Assembly: GCA_900618425.1 (NCBI GenBank)
Contig: UZAN01041619.1
Location: 35,484-56,674, forward strand
DNA from: Echinostoma caproni
Taxonomy: Eukaryota; Platyhelminthes; Trematoda; Plagiorchiida; Echinostomatidae
Reading direction: 5' to 3'
Length of the DNA stretch: 21,191 bases
A model generated the notes under the pieces. It was not told the DNA's origin and did no database searches. It worked only from the letters and a program-made list of their open reading frames with translations. The translations under genes were made by a program, and so were the position numbers. This document shows, piece by piece, positions 1 to 8,745 of this stretch; positions within the stretch are counted from its first letter, which is position 1, and the number at the start of each line of letters is the position of its first letter.

Positions 1-1
1 T

Positions 2-139
2 TATGTTAACCAGGAACCTAAGACCTGGAACTCGGGTGTCAAAACATGGAAAACCCATTACAACAGGCTGAATATTGAGCGGGACTCCCCTGCGTTCATC
101 ACCGACATCTCTCAGTTTGAATGGCCGGTATTAGAGTGA
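2..139 (+). CDS. Possible C-terminal coding piece of an unidentified gene
   Basis: A reading frame is open from the left window edge through 45 codons to TGA at 137-139. It reads like protein, with Trp- and Lys-rich text such as KTWNSGVKTWKTHY and a C-terminus ISQFEWPVLE. I do not recognise the family. An AATAAA at 423-428 could be its poly(A) signal. A cag at 11-13 could also be a splice acceptor, making this a terminal exon that starts at 14. Forty-five open codons can occur by chance, so the call rests mainly on composition. The KTW motif slightly resembles the C-terminus of LINE proteins, so a retroelement tail is the main alternative. Confidence 0.3.
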   Translation, partial: YVNQEPKTWNSGVKTWKTHYNRLNIERDSPAFITDISQFEWPVLE

Positions 140-422
140 AACTATTCAAATTATTTTGATATACCCCTATTAATTTGACGGAAACGGTCATTTAGTTCAG
201 CTATTTAGAAGTTCTTCTCAATGCGCTATAATTTCAACCATTCGGAAACTGATTTGCGGAATACGAGGAGTGTGGTCAATAACACCCGAAAAAGTAAATT
301 ATTACTTGCTTCGGACCCTAGGTTTTAATAATGGGACTTGCCACAGACTGTTTCATTGGGGTCAATGCCCTAATACTACGAAAAGCAAAGTTACACACTG
401 TACAACTTGCTGTGAAATATCA

Positions 423-428
423 AATAAA
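423..428 (+). terminator. Candidate poly(A) signal AATAAA
   Basis: AATAAA lies about 285 nt after the TGA of the possible terminal exon at the left edge. The hexamer is common in AT-rich DNA, so this depends on that exon being real. Confidence 0.2.
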
Positions 429-3204
429 TGCCTGACTACAAACCGTCCTACCAATTTGCAATATCAAATAGTCTTCATAGAACAGAAAGGGAAACAATTT
501 AGTTAAAGCTTTGCTGTTACTTTAATTTTCACCTATCAAGTTTTCCCCTGGCTATTAGTTATCTGTCCACCGAAGATCGTTAGTAATCAAGTCGCTAGAC
601 CTAGATGATTTCGTTTCGGTTTTCTAATCCACTTGCTTCTATTATGATTCTTGATGGTGTAAGATGTCTTTGAATAATACCATTTCCCCGTTTTTCTGAT
701 GAGTGTACCTCCTTATCCTTTGTCACCTATTGGCATAAGCATTTTCTGTTGCATTTGTCCGACTTGTTTTTTGTGTCCTAGGTGAATTGTCTTGAACAAA
801 CATGTGGGATGTGGGGTTTCGCTGATCATCGTTCACCGGATCAAAACTATCGGGTTTTCTTGTCCCTGTTTCTTCACACAAAGTGAGTTTCTTCGTCTTG
901 CACTGGTGATCAGCACGCCAGCCAGTACCTCAATCTCGATGGCGCTGTGTTTCGGATATTAATTTCACCGGCCGGTTTCATTGCTTCGTAAGCAAAACTG
1001 TCGAACCTGCATGGTTGTGTCCAGATTCGGTTGATATGCGAATCGACTTTAGATTGAACCTCTCTGACTATGTATGGGTTTGATAGTGCTTCGTGTATAT
1101 AATCAGAACATTTGATTTCATCATCTTTCAAGTGTGCATTTCACGGTTGTCTAGATTTTTCAGGTTTATTGTTTAACATTTCGAGATAATCTTATAGTTT
1201 CAAAGAAAACGCGGAGCTTAGGCGAACGTGTGTACTCTCGGTATTTATATCCAAGCTATCATATTTACATTTATGTAACACATACTACACATATCGTGTG
1301 TGCAAAGGAGGTCATTTGTTCCGTGTAATTCGCTTCAATCTCAGTGGGACTAATGAAAATATGCTCACGATCCAGTAGATTTGCAACTATATACGATTCT
1401 ATAGTGGACTCTATAGTGAAACTGAGTCTCGACTCAATGTGGTGCGTGATGCACTGTTAAGTTTTTCTGTGATTTTTTGGTTACCCAGTAACTCAGGTTG
1501 ATCAGATTCGGTTTGTGGAGGGGTATGGCACCCGATTCGAGGTTTTTCTACCTGAGACAGAGAAATAGTCAGCTCAAAACCCAGGAATATTAGTATTCGC
1601 GGGATTTCTGGGAAAAATATCAGTGAACATTGCCGTTTGTTCATAAATTATCGACCAGCCCCTATCGGTCTACCGCTACACGCGAAATTCAACGAAAAGT
1701 TTACGATCAATACACGAGACAGCTGCTGAACATTGTTTCAATACGGGTAACACGTTTTTTGAATTTTCAGTAATCATTACATTGGCTTCTGAATATCATC
1801 ATCGTCGTCATTGTACAGCGTAATACAGTGAATCTAACTTCATTGATCGCTGTCAAACTCCCAATGCATGTAAGGTAAGTGAGAATGTGTAAGGAGGATA
1901 GGGATTGGGCCTCTTTTCGGAGGCGGGAAAGAGAGCAAACCTCTATGGTCAAAAACATAGACTACACAGTCCAACTGTGCATACCTACTATTTCAAGCAT
2001 GCTGGTCTGATCCACACTCACAATCCAGAAGGATTAAATCCGATAATAGTGATAATAGTAATCGAGTTAACTAGTTCAGAAGTTACATCATTGCCCTCAG
2101 GTGTCGAGCCCACGACAAAGACTCTATCGGGGTCTGAAGTTCCGTTTTTGTGAAAGAAACATTTGATTGTATACTCTCATGGGAGACCAGACAATTGACT
2201 TTTAGGTCAAAACCGTGGACGAGCTTCTTCTGCCCACGATTCCAGAGTCCAATGAAAATTGTGCTTCTCGAAACACGATCGTCTTCACAACTACAGTTCA
2301 ATTATTTTGAATGTGACTGCCGCCTCAGATTATTGCCAGTCTAGCCCAGTAACCCGGATTCAAATTAGATTAAAAATGTTTAGAATCCAGGCTTGGGGTA
2401 TGAGTATGAGTTACGCAGACGAAATCGTACTCCGTAATGTATAGCAATTGAAGACATGATCGGGAAAATTTCGAACTTCATACTCTCTGGCACCTGATTC
2501 TACGTCTGCTTGAGTGTTTTGGTTCCATAATGAATACCAAAGTTAGTTAGATTTTGTGGACATTGGATGATTTTCATCACTTCGCACCCAAGAGACGCAT
2601 TATCCAAGATAAATCACTTTAATGGGTCCATAAATGAAATCCATTTGTTTCTATTTTGCACGGAGAAATAGTTTTTTAATCAGATCCGATCTGAACATTT
2701 TGGGGAATTTGGTCCCCGAGAAAATTAGTGAAACCCAACGGGTAACAATGTTTCGCGAACTAAATTCATCGAATACGGTTAACAGCAACAATCCACACAG
2801 GAGTCCATCGAAAACGGGTCTGAAGAGACCACAATACTTGGAATGGTGTACCACTAATGTGCTTATGGCCAAAAAAGGTGAAAAATTCGTTACATGTTTA
2901 GGAGGTTGTGTAACACCTGGAAAAACCGGTATCTTTTTCCCACAGGGTTAAATGAAGCAGTACCGTAACCGAACGTCGATCGGTGCTTGAGAATTGTAAG
3001 AAAACCAACCAGACTGATTGGGTTTCAATTGTCGATTCTTTTGTTGTTCAGTGTCTCCACTGCGGACCACATAAATAATGCACCAGCGAACATAAAATAA
3101 CGTTCCTGAAAGGTCCCATTTAAATAAGCAATCTGCAGACATGCTCCCTTTGGCCTAGTATATCAGTGGTAAAACCCACCGATATTCGTTTGACCAAAGA
3201 TTTT

Positions 3205-3207
<3 letters not shown>

Positions 3208-3238
<31 letters not shown>
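3208..3238. repeat. (TA)n microsatellite
   Basis: An uninterrupted alternating TA tract of 31 bases, about 15 units, preceded by a short T-rich run. It is likely length-variable and prone to slippage. Confidence 0.95.
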
Positions 3239-3241
<3 letters not shown>

Positions 3242-4067
3242 ATTTACACCAAACCGTGAAAATGTCAGCACATCATCTGAACGAACATGATATTTTTATT
3301 CGACTGCACTCAAACGTCTATCCACTGTATTTCGGTTTTTCAACCCTCAGAGATGCGTTCTAGTCCTCTGATTCTTGTTGCTGGCTTTTCAAAGCCTATC
3401 TAGGCAATTAATGGTAGTAACTAAACTAAAAGGAATACTCATAAAGGCTTACTGATGCATATGGTTGGAAAATAATGCAATTTGATGCACTTGATCACTG
3501 TTATCCAGTGACGCCGATAACCGAGTAAACGATCCCCGTTTCAAACAAGACGACAGTGGCGAACAATCTGGTTTCAGTGATTCGTATTCATGCCAATACA
3601 ATTTAATATATATCACCACTTGAGAATAAACTTTTCCTGGAAAAATCCCTATTTCATCAACTGGGGAAAGCTAATTCGTGTCCTTTGATCTATCCCCTCA
3701 TTTTTTTCTCTTATTTCTTCACGCTAGAACATTGTCTGCACAACTTTGGTCTTCTTCGGACCTCTCATCGAATTTCGCAGGAGAATTCCGCCTGTGGATA
3801 TATCTTAGTCTTAGGGACCGATAAACTTCAAGCCCAATACTGTAGTCAACCAAAGTGCAACTCTTAAAAGAATGAGATGATGCAATATTTCATGTGAAAA
3901 ACTGCTCCTAGTTGCAATTAAACCATCGTCTGCGTGTGGTTGAACCATTCATCCACCGTTCAGTTCCAGAGAGACGTACTTCTGATCCAACTACATATCT
4001 CATAACTACCGTTTCTTCTGAGTTAGCACACAGGTTCAGACAACATTAGTCATTGTAGTAAATATTG

Positions 4068-5590
4068 ACGCAACCCTTACTCTAGAAAGCTCCCCATCCG
4101 TTTTTAACGATGGAGGCCCAGCCTTAGTTTCGGAGATAACAAAACTCCTGGGTTCCGTGTGGGAGAGGGAAGAAGTTCCAACTGAATGGTGTGGCTCGGT
4201 GATCATACCGATTTACAAGAAAGGTGGCAGATCCTCCTGTGAGAACCACAGAGGGATTGGCTTAATTAACATTGCCTCTAAACTTCTCGCCGATATCATA
4301 CTCCGTCGATTGTCTGCTGCAAGTGAACGGTATACGCGTGAGAACCAGGCCGGTTTCAGACCTGGTCGAGGTTGTATCGACCACATCTGGACACTTCGTC
4401 AAATTCTAGAACACAGACACTCCTTTCGTAGATCCACCATCTCTGTCTTCCTCGATCTGAAGCGGCTTTCGACTCAGTCGACCGCTCTAAACTCTGGCGC
4501 TGCCTTTCCCTGAATGGATTGCCCGAGAACTTAATTTGAATAGTACAACCCCTCTACAATAATAGCCGAAGGCGAAATCGAGCTTACGGCACTTTTTCAC
4601 CCGAGTTCACCACAGAAAATGGTGTTCGACAGGGTTGCCGTTTCTCTCCGTTTCCATTTAACTTTGTCATAGATTTAATTCTTGAGACAGCCCTATCCTC
4701 GTGCAAGGATAGCGGTATCGATTTACTCCAAGTGGCAGACTGTCTGATCTCGAGTATGCAGAAGACATTGTGATACTAAGGGAAGACCCAGGTATGTGAC
4801 AAGCTTTTCTGCATAGTTTGAGTGCTAGTGTGTCCATGTTCGGTATGCGTTTTGCNTGCACCTTCGAAGTGTAAAATGCTGCTCCAATATTGGGTTAATC
4901 CAACACCCAGTCTCACCCTAACTGGGGAGGTAGTAGAGGAAGTAGACAAATTTCGCTATCTGGGTAGTTATATCTCACCCGGCGGACGCATCACAGATGA
5001 AGTGTCGTCGCGAATACAAAAGTTTTGGATGGCATTTGCCAACTTGAGACATTTGTGGCGCCGTCTCGACATCCGGCTGTCTGTGAAGGGTCGAGTGTAT
5101 GCTACAGTATTCGGCCAGTCCTGCTCTACGGTGCAGAGACTTGGCCACTAAAGGAATAGGATAAAAATACGGCCAGTCCTGGTCTACTGTGCAGAGACTT
5201 GGCCTCTAAGGGAACAGGATAAAAATAGATTGTCGGTGTTCGAACACCGCTGTCTACGTAGCATTTGCACGTGCCTGATGGGGAAACCGGGCTAGCAATA
5301 CTGAGGTTAGGTGTATAGTTTTAGGCATTCGCTGTCGTCCACTGGAGCAAGTGATCGACCTCCATAGATGGCGTTGGTTGGGGACATGTTTTACGTATGT
5401 CGCCAGAAAGGTTGCCGCGGCGAACGATGTTTGCCAAGGCTGGTAGCGATTGAAAACGATCAAGGGTGGTCAAACTAAGACCTGGATTGAGGGTATGAAA
5501 ACCCTAACCAAGAAACTAGGTCGCATAAGCTCCCTAGCTGGGGGCCTCGGGATGATGGTCACCGACGGTTAGAGACACTGAGTGATATGG
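4068..5590 (+). pseudogene. LINE reverse transcriptase pseudogene, copy 1
   Basis: Reverse transcriptase motifs can be followed in order but in changing frames. SVIIPIYKKGG and ENHRGIGLINIASKLLA come first, then ENQAGFRPGRGCIDHI. A frameshift near 4459-4462 falls within the motif that carries the first catalytic aspartate. A second shift lies near 4728-4734. The catalytic YxDD box at 4755-4766 reads YAED, so one of its two aspartates is replaced by glutamate. Next comes SKCKMLLQ, then FRYLGSYISPGG, RIQK and RHLWRR. A 58-bp tandem duplication at 5112-5227 breaks the frame again. The tail holds the GHVLRM motif and several stops. The copy is clearly dead. An N at 4856 lies in the coding part. 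Confidence 0.85.
5112..5227 (+). repeat. 58-bp tandem duplication inside the LINE
   Basis: Units 5112-5169 and 5170-5227 are both 58 nt and begin CGGCCAGTCCTG. They differ at five positions by eye. Because 58 is not a multiple of three, the duplication shifts the reading frame. The divergence suggests an old event or one in the parent copy. The copy at 10808-12136 shows no such duplication at the matching place. Confidence 0.85.
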
Positions 5591-5813
5591 CTGGGTGTCG
5601 CAAACAGNATCCACTCGTTAATCTCCTAGCACCACTAAATGAATTCCCCATCTTCCGCTTAAATTTGCTTCGACATTCCAATCTTTATTTTTGTCTTTTA
5701 TCCAAATGGGCAATCAAAACCGGCGCACGAAAGTGCATGGTAATGGTTGTAAAAACTGAACTGGATAGGTTTCGTATGTGTTCATGGTACTCCATGTCTG
5801 TGTGTACTTGCAG

Positions 5814-6017
5814 ATCTCTTGGTTTCTATTTATATCCCTCCGCTCCGTTTGTTTATTGGAACTTTTCAGCTGTTTACAATTATGCTCGTCGTTATTTTTT
5901 CAACTTATCATCGTGCGACAATTCGAGGAGTACATGGGCTGGCATAAAATGGCCATCGTCTTCTTTCTTTCCGGTGTTTTCGGAAATCTGCTCTCCACTT
6001 TTGTGCACCCCTATCAG
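5814..6017 (+). CDS. iRhom penultimate coding exon
   Basis: The exon starts after TACTTGCAG at 5805-5813 and ends before the donor GTGAGT at 6018. It has 204 nt in phase 0. It encodes hydrophobic segments covering the early rhomboid core helices, then the iRhom hallmark GWHKMAIVFFLSGVFGN and the end HPYQ. The N-terminal half is more diverged than the GWH part, so the exact acceptor is less sure than the donor. Confidence 0.8.
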
Positions 6018-7560
6018 GTGAGTTAACTTACTTCGCTTGTTTATGCATTCATTCCTTCTCAACGGTAAAGAGAAATGTTAACAAACCTCAAGTGTTTTCA
6101 CCCAGTTTCATATTCACGAAATGCGGGCAAGAAAACTTTGCAATAGGTCGATCGTAAACTGCTTTTCTATAGGGTATGAACGATGAGGATTCGGGTTTCG
6201 TCAGGAATTTTGTTACTTTGTGCAGCCTCAATCTATGGCAATATTTCTATCGATGGAGTTTCCTCATTCGTCAAATAAAAGGCAGTTGGAGCAGGTTGAC
6301 TCAGATGTGTGTGTCGAAGATCAGCTCAGTCATCATTGAATGTGTTCTACCGTCACCCTTTCGTTCTTTTTTCCCAAAAATCTCAAACTAATAGAAATGC
6401 TTGTGAATTTTGACCCGTGTCAACACCGTTCTTATTTCAGCAGTAGATTCCCCTTTCCTGACGACAGACTTCATTTACTTATGAGGTGTCAAGATTTGGT
6501 GTTTTTGAGTTTAAGTAAAACTAGCGTACGAGAGCGTTAATCACTAGTCACTGTCTCATACCTCATTACGGTATTATTCTACGAAACACCCCCGGATAAC
6601 TACGGTCAGTTGACGGAGCAGTTTTTAATTTGGGAATCCATTGCCAGACGGCAATATGGTTTGGCTTTTGCTTCGCTCGACAAATGGTTAGGCTTTCCTG
6701 TAGTCCACTGAATGGTTTTCAGGCACCATTAACGCGTATCTATCAAGACTTAGTCGGGTTCTCCAAACAGGCTGGTACCGACCTGTCATTTTTTCCCAAT
6801 GAACGTCTGTAACCTTGAAGTTTTTTAACCTACAGTGGAAACATGATGTGGTTTGTACTATGCACATGAACTCTATAGTGTATTTATACCATAATATAGT
6901 TTCCTTAGCCACTCTTGGAGAAAGAACTTTGTCAATATGTTTGACATCATATAAGTGTGCATTTTGCCTTCTGGGTTTATGTTGTTTTCCATTGTAAACT
7001 TTTTTCCTAACAACTGCATAGTTAGTACCGTTAGTTGGTTCATTTACGTTGATAGACACCTTTGCAAACAGGAGGCGTTCTCAATTGTTCTTACCATATA
7101 CAATCTTGAAAACATTCGTTTCAATTGTGCGTTTCAGATTGCCACGGGCCCTGCACATATGGGAATATTGGTAATGCGATTGGTTGATTTCCTCTGCTTC
7201 CAACATTTGCTTGAAAAATCCCTCTGTGGTATCGTGATCACTGTACTTCCATTGATCTGTCTATTCCTTCTTGGTTTCTTACCTTGGTTTGATAATGTGG
7301 CAAACTTGGGAAGTATTGTACCCGCGCTGCTTCTCTATTTCATCCTCATTTATCACATTCGATGTGTACTGCGCCTCTTGCTGACCCTCATTCTAGTCGC
7401 TTTGTTTGTTGCAATCAGTATGTTGGTCTATCGAGGACCGATCATGCAGTGTAAATGGTGTCGTCATTTAACTTGTGCTCCACTCATCCCCGGTCTGTGT
7501 GACGAGTTTCAGGTTAGCGTTGAAAACCAATTAGACTGTATCCCGTTGAATTGGGAGTGA
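5814..7560 (+). CDS. Inactive rhomboid (iRhom) C-terminal part, two last exons
   Basis: Coding exons are 5814-6017 (68 codons) and 7138-7560 (140 codons plus TGA). The intron is 1120 nt, bounded by AG|ATC, CAG|GTGAGT and TTTCAG|ATT, all in phase 0. Known iRhoms (RHBDF1/2) are polytopic ER and Golgi proteins that bind ADAM17 and EGF-family cargo and do not cleave. The match is to their membrane core and tail: EEYMGWHKMAIVFFLSGVFG, GPAHMGIL, LPWFDNVANLG, and a cysteine-rich end CKWCRHLTC. The TM4 motif lacks a catalytic serine, and the TM6 histidine position is Asn. The tail extends about 17 residues beyond the usual end. The cytosolic N-terminus and cysteine-rich luminal domain are not seen in the window. 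Family assignment is good; choosing among RHBDF-type paralogues is not possible here. Confidence 0.85.
7138..7560 (+). CDS. iRhom terminal coding exon
   Basis: The exon starts after GCGTTTCAG and ends at TGA 7558-7560. It begins IATGPAHMGIL, the TM4 region, where known iRhoms have GPAGSQFG; here two residues are missing and no serine remains. Several membrane helices follow, with the TM6 motif WFDNVANLG. The loop between the last two helices is shorter than in vertebrate iRhoms. The end CKWCRHLTCAPLIPGLCDEF aligns with the conserved iRhom C-terminus, followed by a short unmatched extension. Confidence 0.85.
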   Translation: MATGPAHMGILVMRLVDFLCFQHLLEKSLCGIVITVLPLICLFLLGFLPWFDNVANLGSIVPALLLYFILIYHIRCVLRLLLTLILVALFVAISMLVYRGPIMQCKWCRHLTCAPLIPGLCDEFQVSVENQLDCIPLNWE

Positions 7561-7900
7561 ATGATAGTCACCTGGAGGTGGGAGAGGGAAGATATGCCTG
7601 ATCATGCCACGCTTTAGTGCTTCCACAATCGTTTCTCGGTGCTGATGCCTGCCCACATTCCATATCTTGTTCTTTTCCACTCTATATGTCTACAGTTTTT
7701 ATTTATTTCTACTACTACCAATTTGCTCTGCTTTTATTGTTTTACTCTACTGGTTCCTATTTTTAAACCGCATTTTTGCCTTGTTTTTTAACTTCGTGCG
7801 AAAAGAAGTTGATAGGTAATAGAAACTTGAAAGAATATTCTTATTTGTTTAACTTTTTAATGGTTAAACAGTGCTTAGATCAAAATAACAAAAGGAAAGC
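7561..7900 (+). other. Presumed iRhom 3' UTR
   Basis: This pyrimidine- and T-rich stretch between the iRhom stop codon and the first good poly(A) signal has no open frame of note. The assignment rests on position only. Confidence 0.5.
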
Positions 7901-7906
7901 AATAAA
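7901..7906 (+). terminator. Candidate iRhom poly(A) signal
   Basis: AATAAA is followed at once by a GT-rich stretch (GGTGGTGGTG at 7907-7916), as expected for a cleavage site. It gives a 3' UTR of about 350 nt. Confidence 0.55.
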
Positions 7907-7909
7907 GGT

Positions 7910-8260
7910 GGTGGTGCTATATTGTAGAGCAGACCACCGCTACAACAGATGTTGAAGGGGATTTAATAGTCAGATCAACACTTAAATGTAATCGAAATCA
8001 CGGTGATATTCAGCTACCAAAGTTTCCCGATACTAAGAAGTACAAACCAGGCCATTGAAGTAAAGATAAGTTTATTGGGAGAAATCAAGGTGAATAAGCC
8101 CATATAACTATGTCTGAAAAAATCACAGTTCACCAGGTGGATTTTATTTGGTGCAAAACACTGGCTTCTTATCAGTCGTTCTGAAATTCTATGGTTCCCC
8201 CTCCCCGGTCGCTGTCGTCGGATCACCATAGGTGATCAACTTAGTAGCGTAAACAGTCAA
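7910..8260 (-). mobile_element. Possible LTR of a fossil retroelement
   Basis: This lies downstream, on the minus strand, of an integrase-like remnant, where a 3' LTR would be expected. On the minus strand it holds AATAAA at 8076-8071 with T-rich flanks. I could not find a matching second LTR, clear TG...CA ends or a target-site duplication, so this is a positional inference. It could equally be plain intergenic DNA. Confidence 0.2.
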
Positions 8261-8304
8261 GAGGAATTGTCCAAAGAAGTGGCGACGACTGTAAAACGCA
8301 TTCT

Positions 8305-8343
8305 TTAAAAGACAAGTGATCCAGTTGATCACTTGTCTTTTAA
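8305..8343. repeat. Perfect 17-bp inverted repeat with 5-nt loop
   Basis: The left arm TTAAAAGACAAGTGATC at 8305-8321 is exactly complementary to the right arm at 8327-8343, and the loop is CAGTT. The transcript would form a strong stem-loop on either strand. It lies just after the integrase-like remnant in that element's reading direction. The role is unknown. Confidence 0.95.
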
Positions 8344-8364
8344 CAGGCATGTCGAATAGTCAGA

Positions 8365-8745
8365 TTTCAGCCGAAGATTAAAGTGATTCCAATCGAGAGC
8401 TGTAGTTCGAACCATCGTTCGGGGTAATTGCATACCAACAGGTGCGGTAGTGGTTTCAGCTTTGACAATGTTCTCTTAACTGTTCTCACTAAATTTTCAG
8501 CGGCACCATTAGAACTTGAATCTTTTGGTGCCTTCCTTTGAGGTTGATATCGAGTGCTTTCAATTAAAGCTTCCGGTTCTTTTGCACGGACTCGCTGTCT
8601 GTCACAAGCAACTTCAGTATACCTTCCTGATTGAAACAGTTCCCGGGAGCTCGGATCAGGAAGGACTTTTGGACAGGTTTTCCAGAAATATAGTCGGTCA
8701 CTTGGAGTGCGACTCCGCAAGTATCAGTGGGTAGTACTGATAGAA
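8365..8745 (-). pseudogene. Broken LTR-retrotransposon integrase fragment
   Basis: On the minus strand the fragment contains SSNGAAENLVRTVKRTL at 8515-8465. This is the integrase core segment that carries the catalytic glutamate in gypsy-type elements. Upstream in another frame is HSK, a stop at 8700-8698, then PTIF, matching the conserved HSKWP region with the tryptophan codon turned into a stop. A segment reading LVTDSES fits the second catalytic aspartate region. At least one frameshift and one stop break it. I could not find reverse transcriptase or protease parts further upstream on this strand. Confidence 0.6.

Larger units (their letters stand above)
140..4059. other. Noncoding stretch without a recognised gene
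   Basis: This 3.9-kb stretch has only short open frames with no family signature. I looked on the plus strand for earlier iRhom exons (the cysteine-rich luminal domain and the N-terminal cytosolic region) and on the minus strand for later POLR3A exons (bridge helix and trigger loop region) and saw neither. It contains the TA microsatellite and several low-complexity patches, such as ATC/GTC triplets near 1797-1815 and GATAATAGT repeats near 2042-2060. It could be intron of iRhom, intergenic DNA, or both. Confidence 0.5.
4060..5768 (+). mobile_element. Decayed non-LTR retrotransposon (LINE), copy 1
   Basis: This is a 5'-truncated LINE in sense orientation. It holds a broken reverse transcriptase reading frame, the C-terminal region typical of LINE proteins, and a 3' UTR. 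The 3' boundary is set by comparison with the copy at 10808-12136: both carry a related 3' UTR (CGCTTAAAT..., TTTTATCCAA..., TGCATGGT...) ending in a GAACTGAACT-like tail. In this copy the tail is at 5751-5766. The 5' boundary is approximate, because coding similarity is readable from about 4068. Clade assignment (RTE-like or CR1-like) would need a tree. It sits immediately before an iRhom exon, presumably inside an intron. Confidence 0.85.

Noticed and set aside
270..506. Cysteine-containing plus-strand frame as the iRhom cysteine-rich luminal domain
   Set aside because: The cysteine spacing does not fit the iRhom homology domain and no flanking conserved text is present.
2634..2951. Open frame of 105 codons on the plus strand as a gene or iRhom exon
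   Set aside because: No similarity to any iRhom region or other family that I can see, no good splice sites at sensible phases, and an overlapping open frame on the other strand. Probably chance.
3150..3205. tRNA-like or SINE head (ATCAGTGGTAAAACCC resembles a tRNA-Gly A-box region)
   Set aside because: No B box (GGTTCGANTCC), no cloverleaf pairing and no repeat evidence within the window.
5587..6021. Long plus-strand frame overlapping the LINE end and iRhom exon as a separate gene
   Set aside because: It is in a different frame from the iRhom exon, begins in LINE coding sequence and runs through the LINE 3' UTR. It is a shadow frame.
6688..7059. Minus-strand frame of 123 codons within the iRhom intron
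   Set aside because: No recognisable domain. It overlaps plus-strand intron sequence and has no supporting signals.
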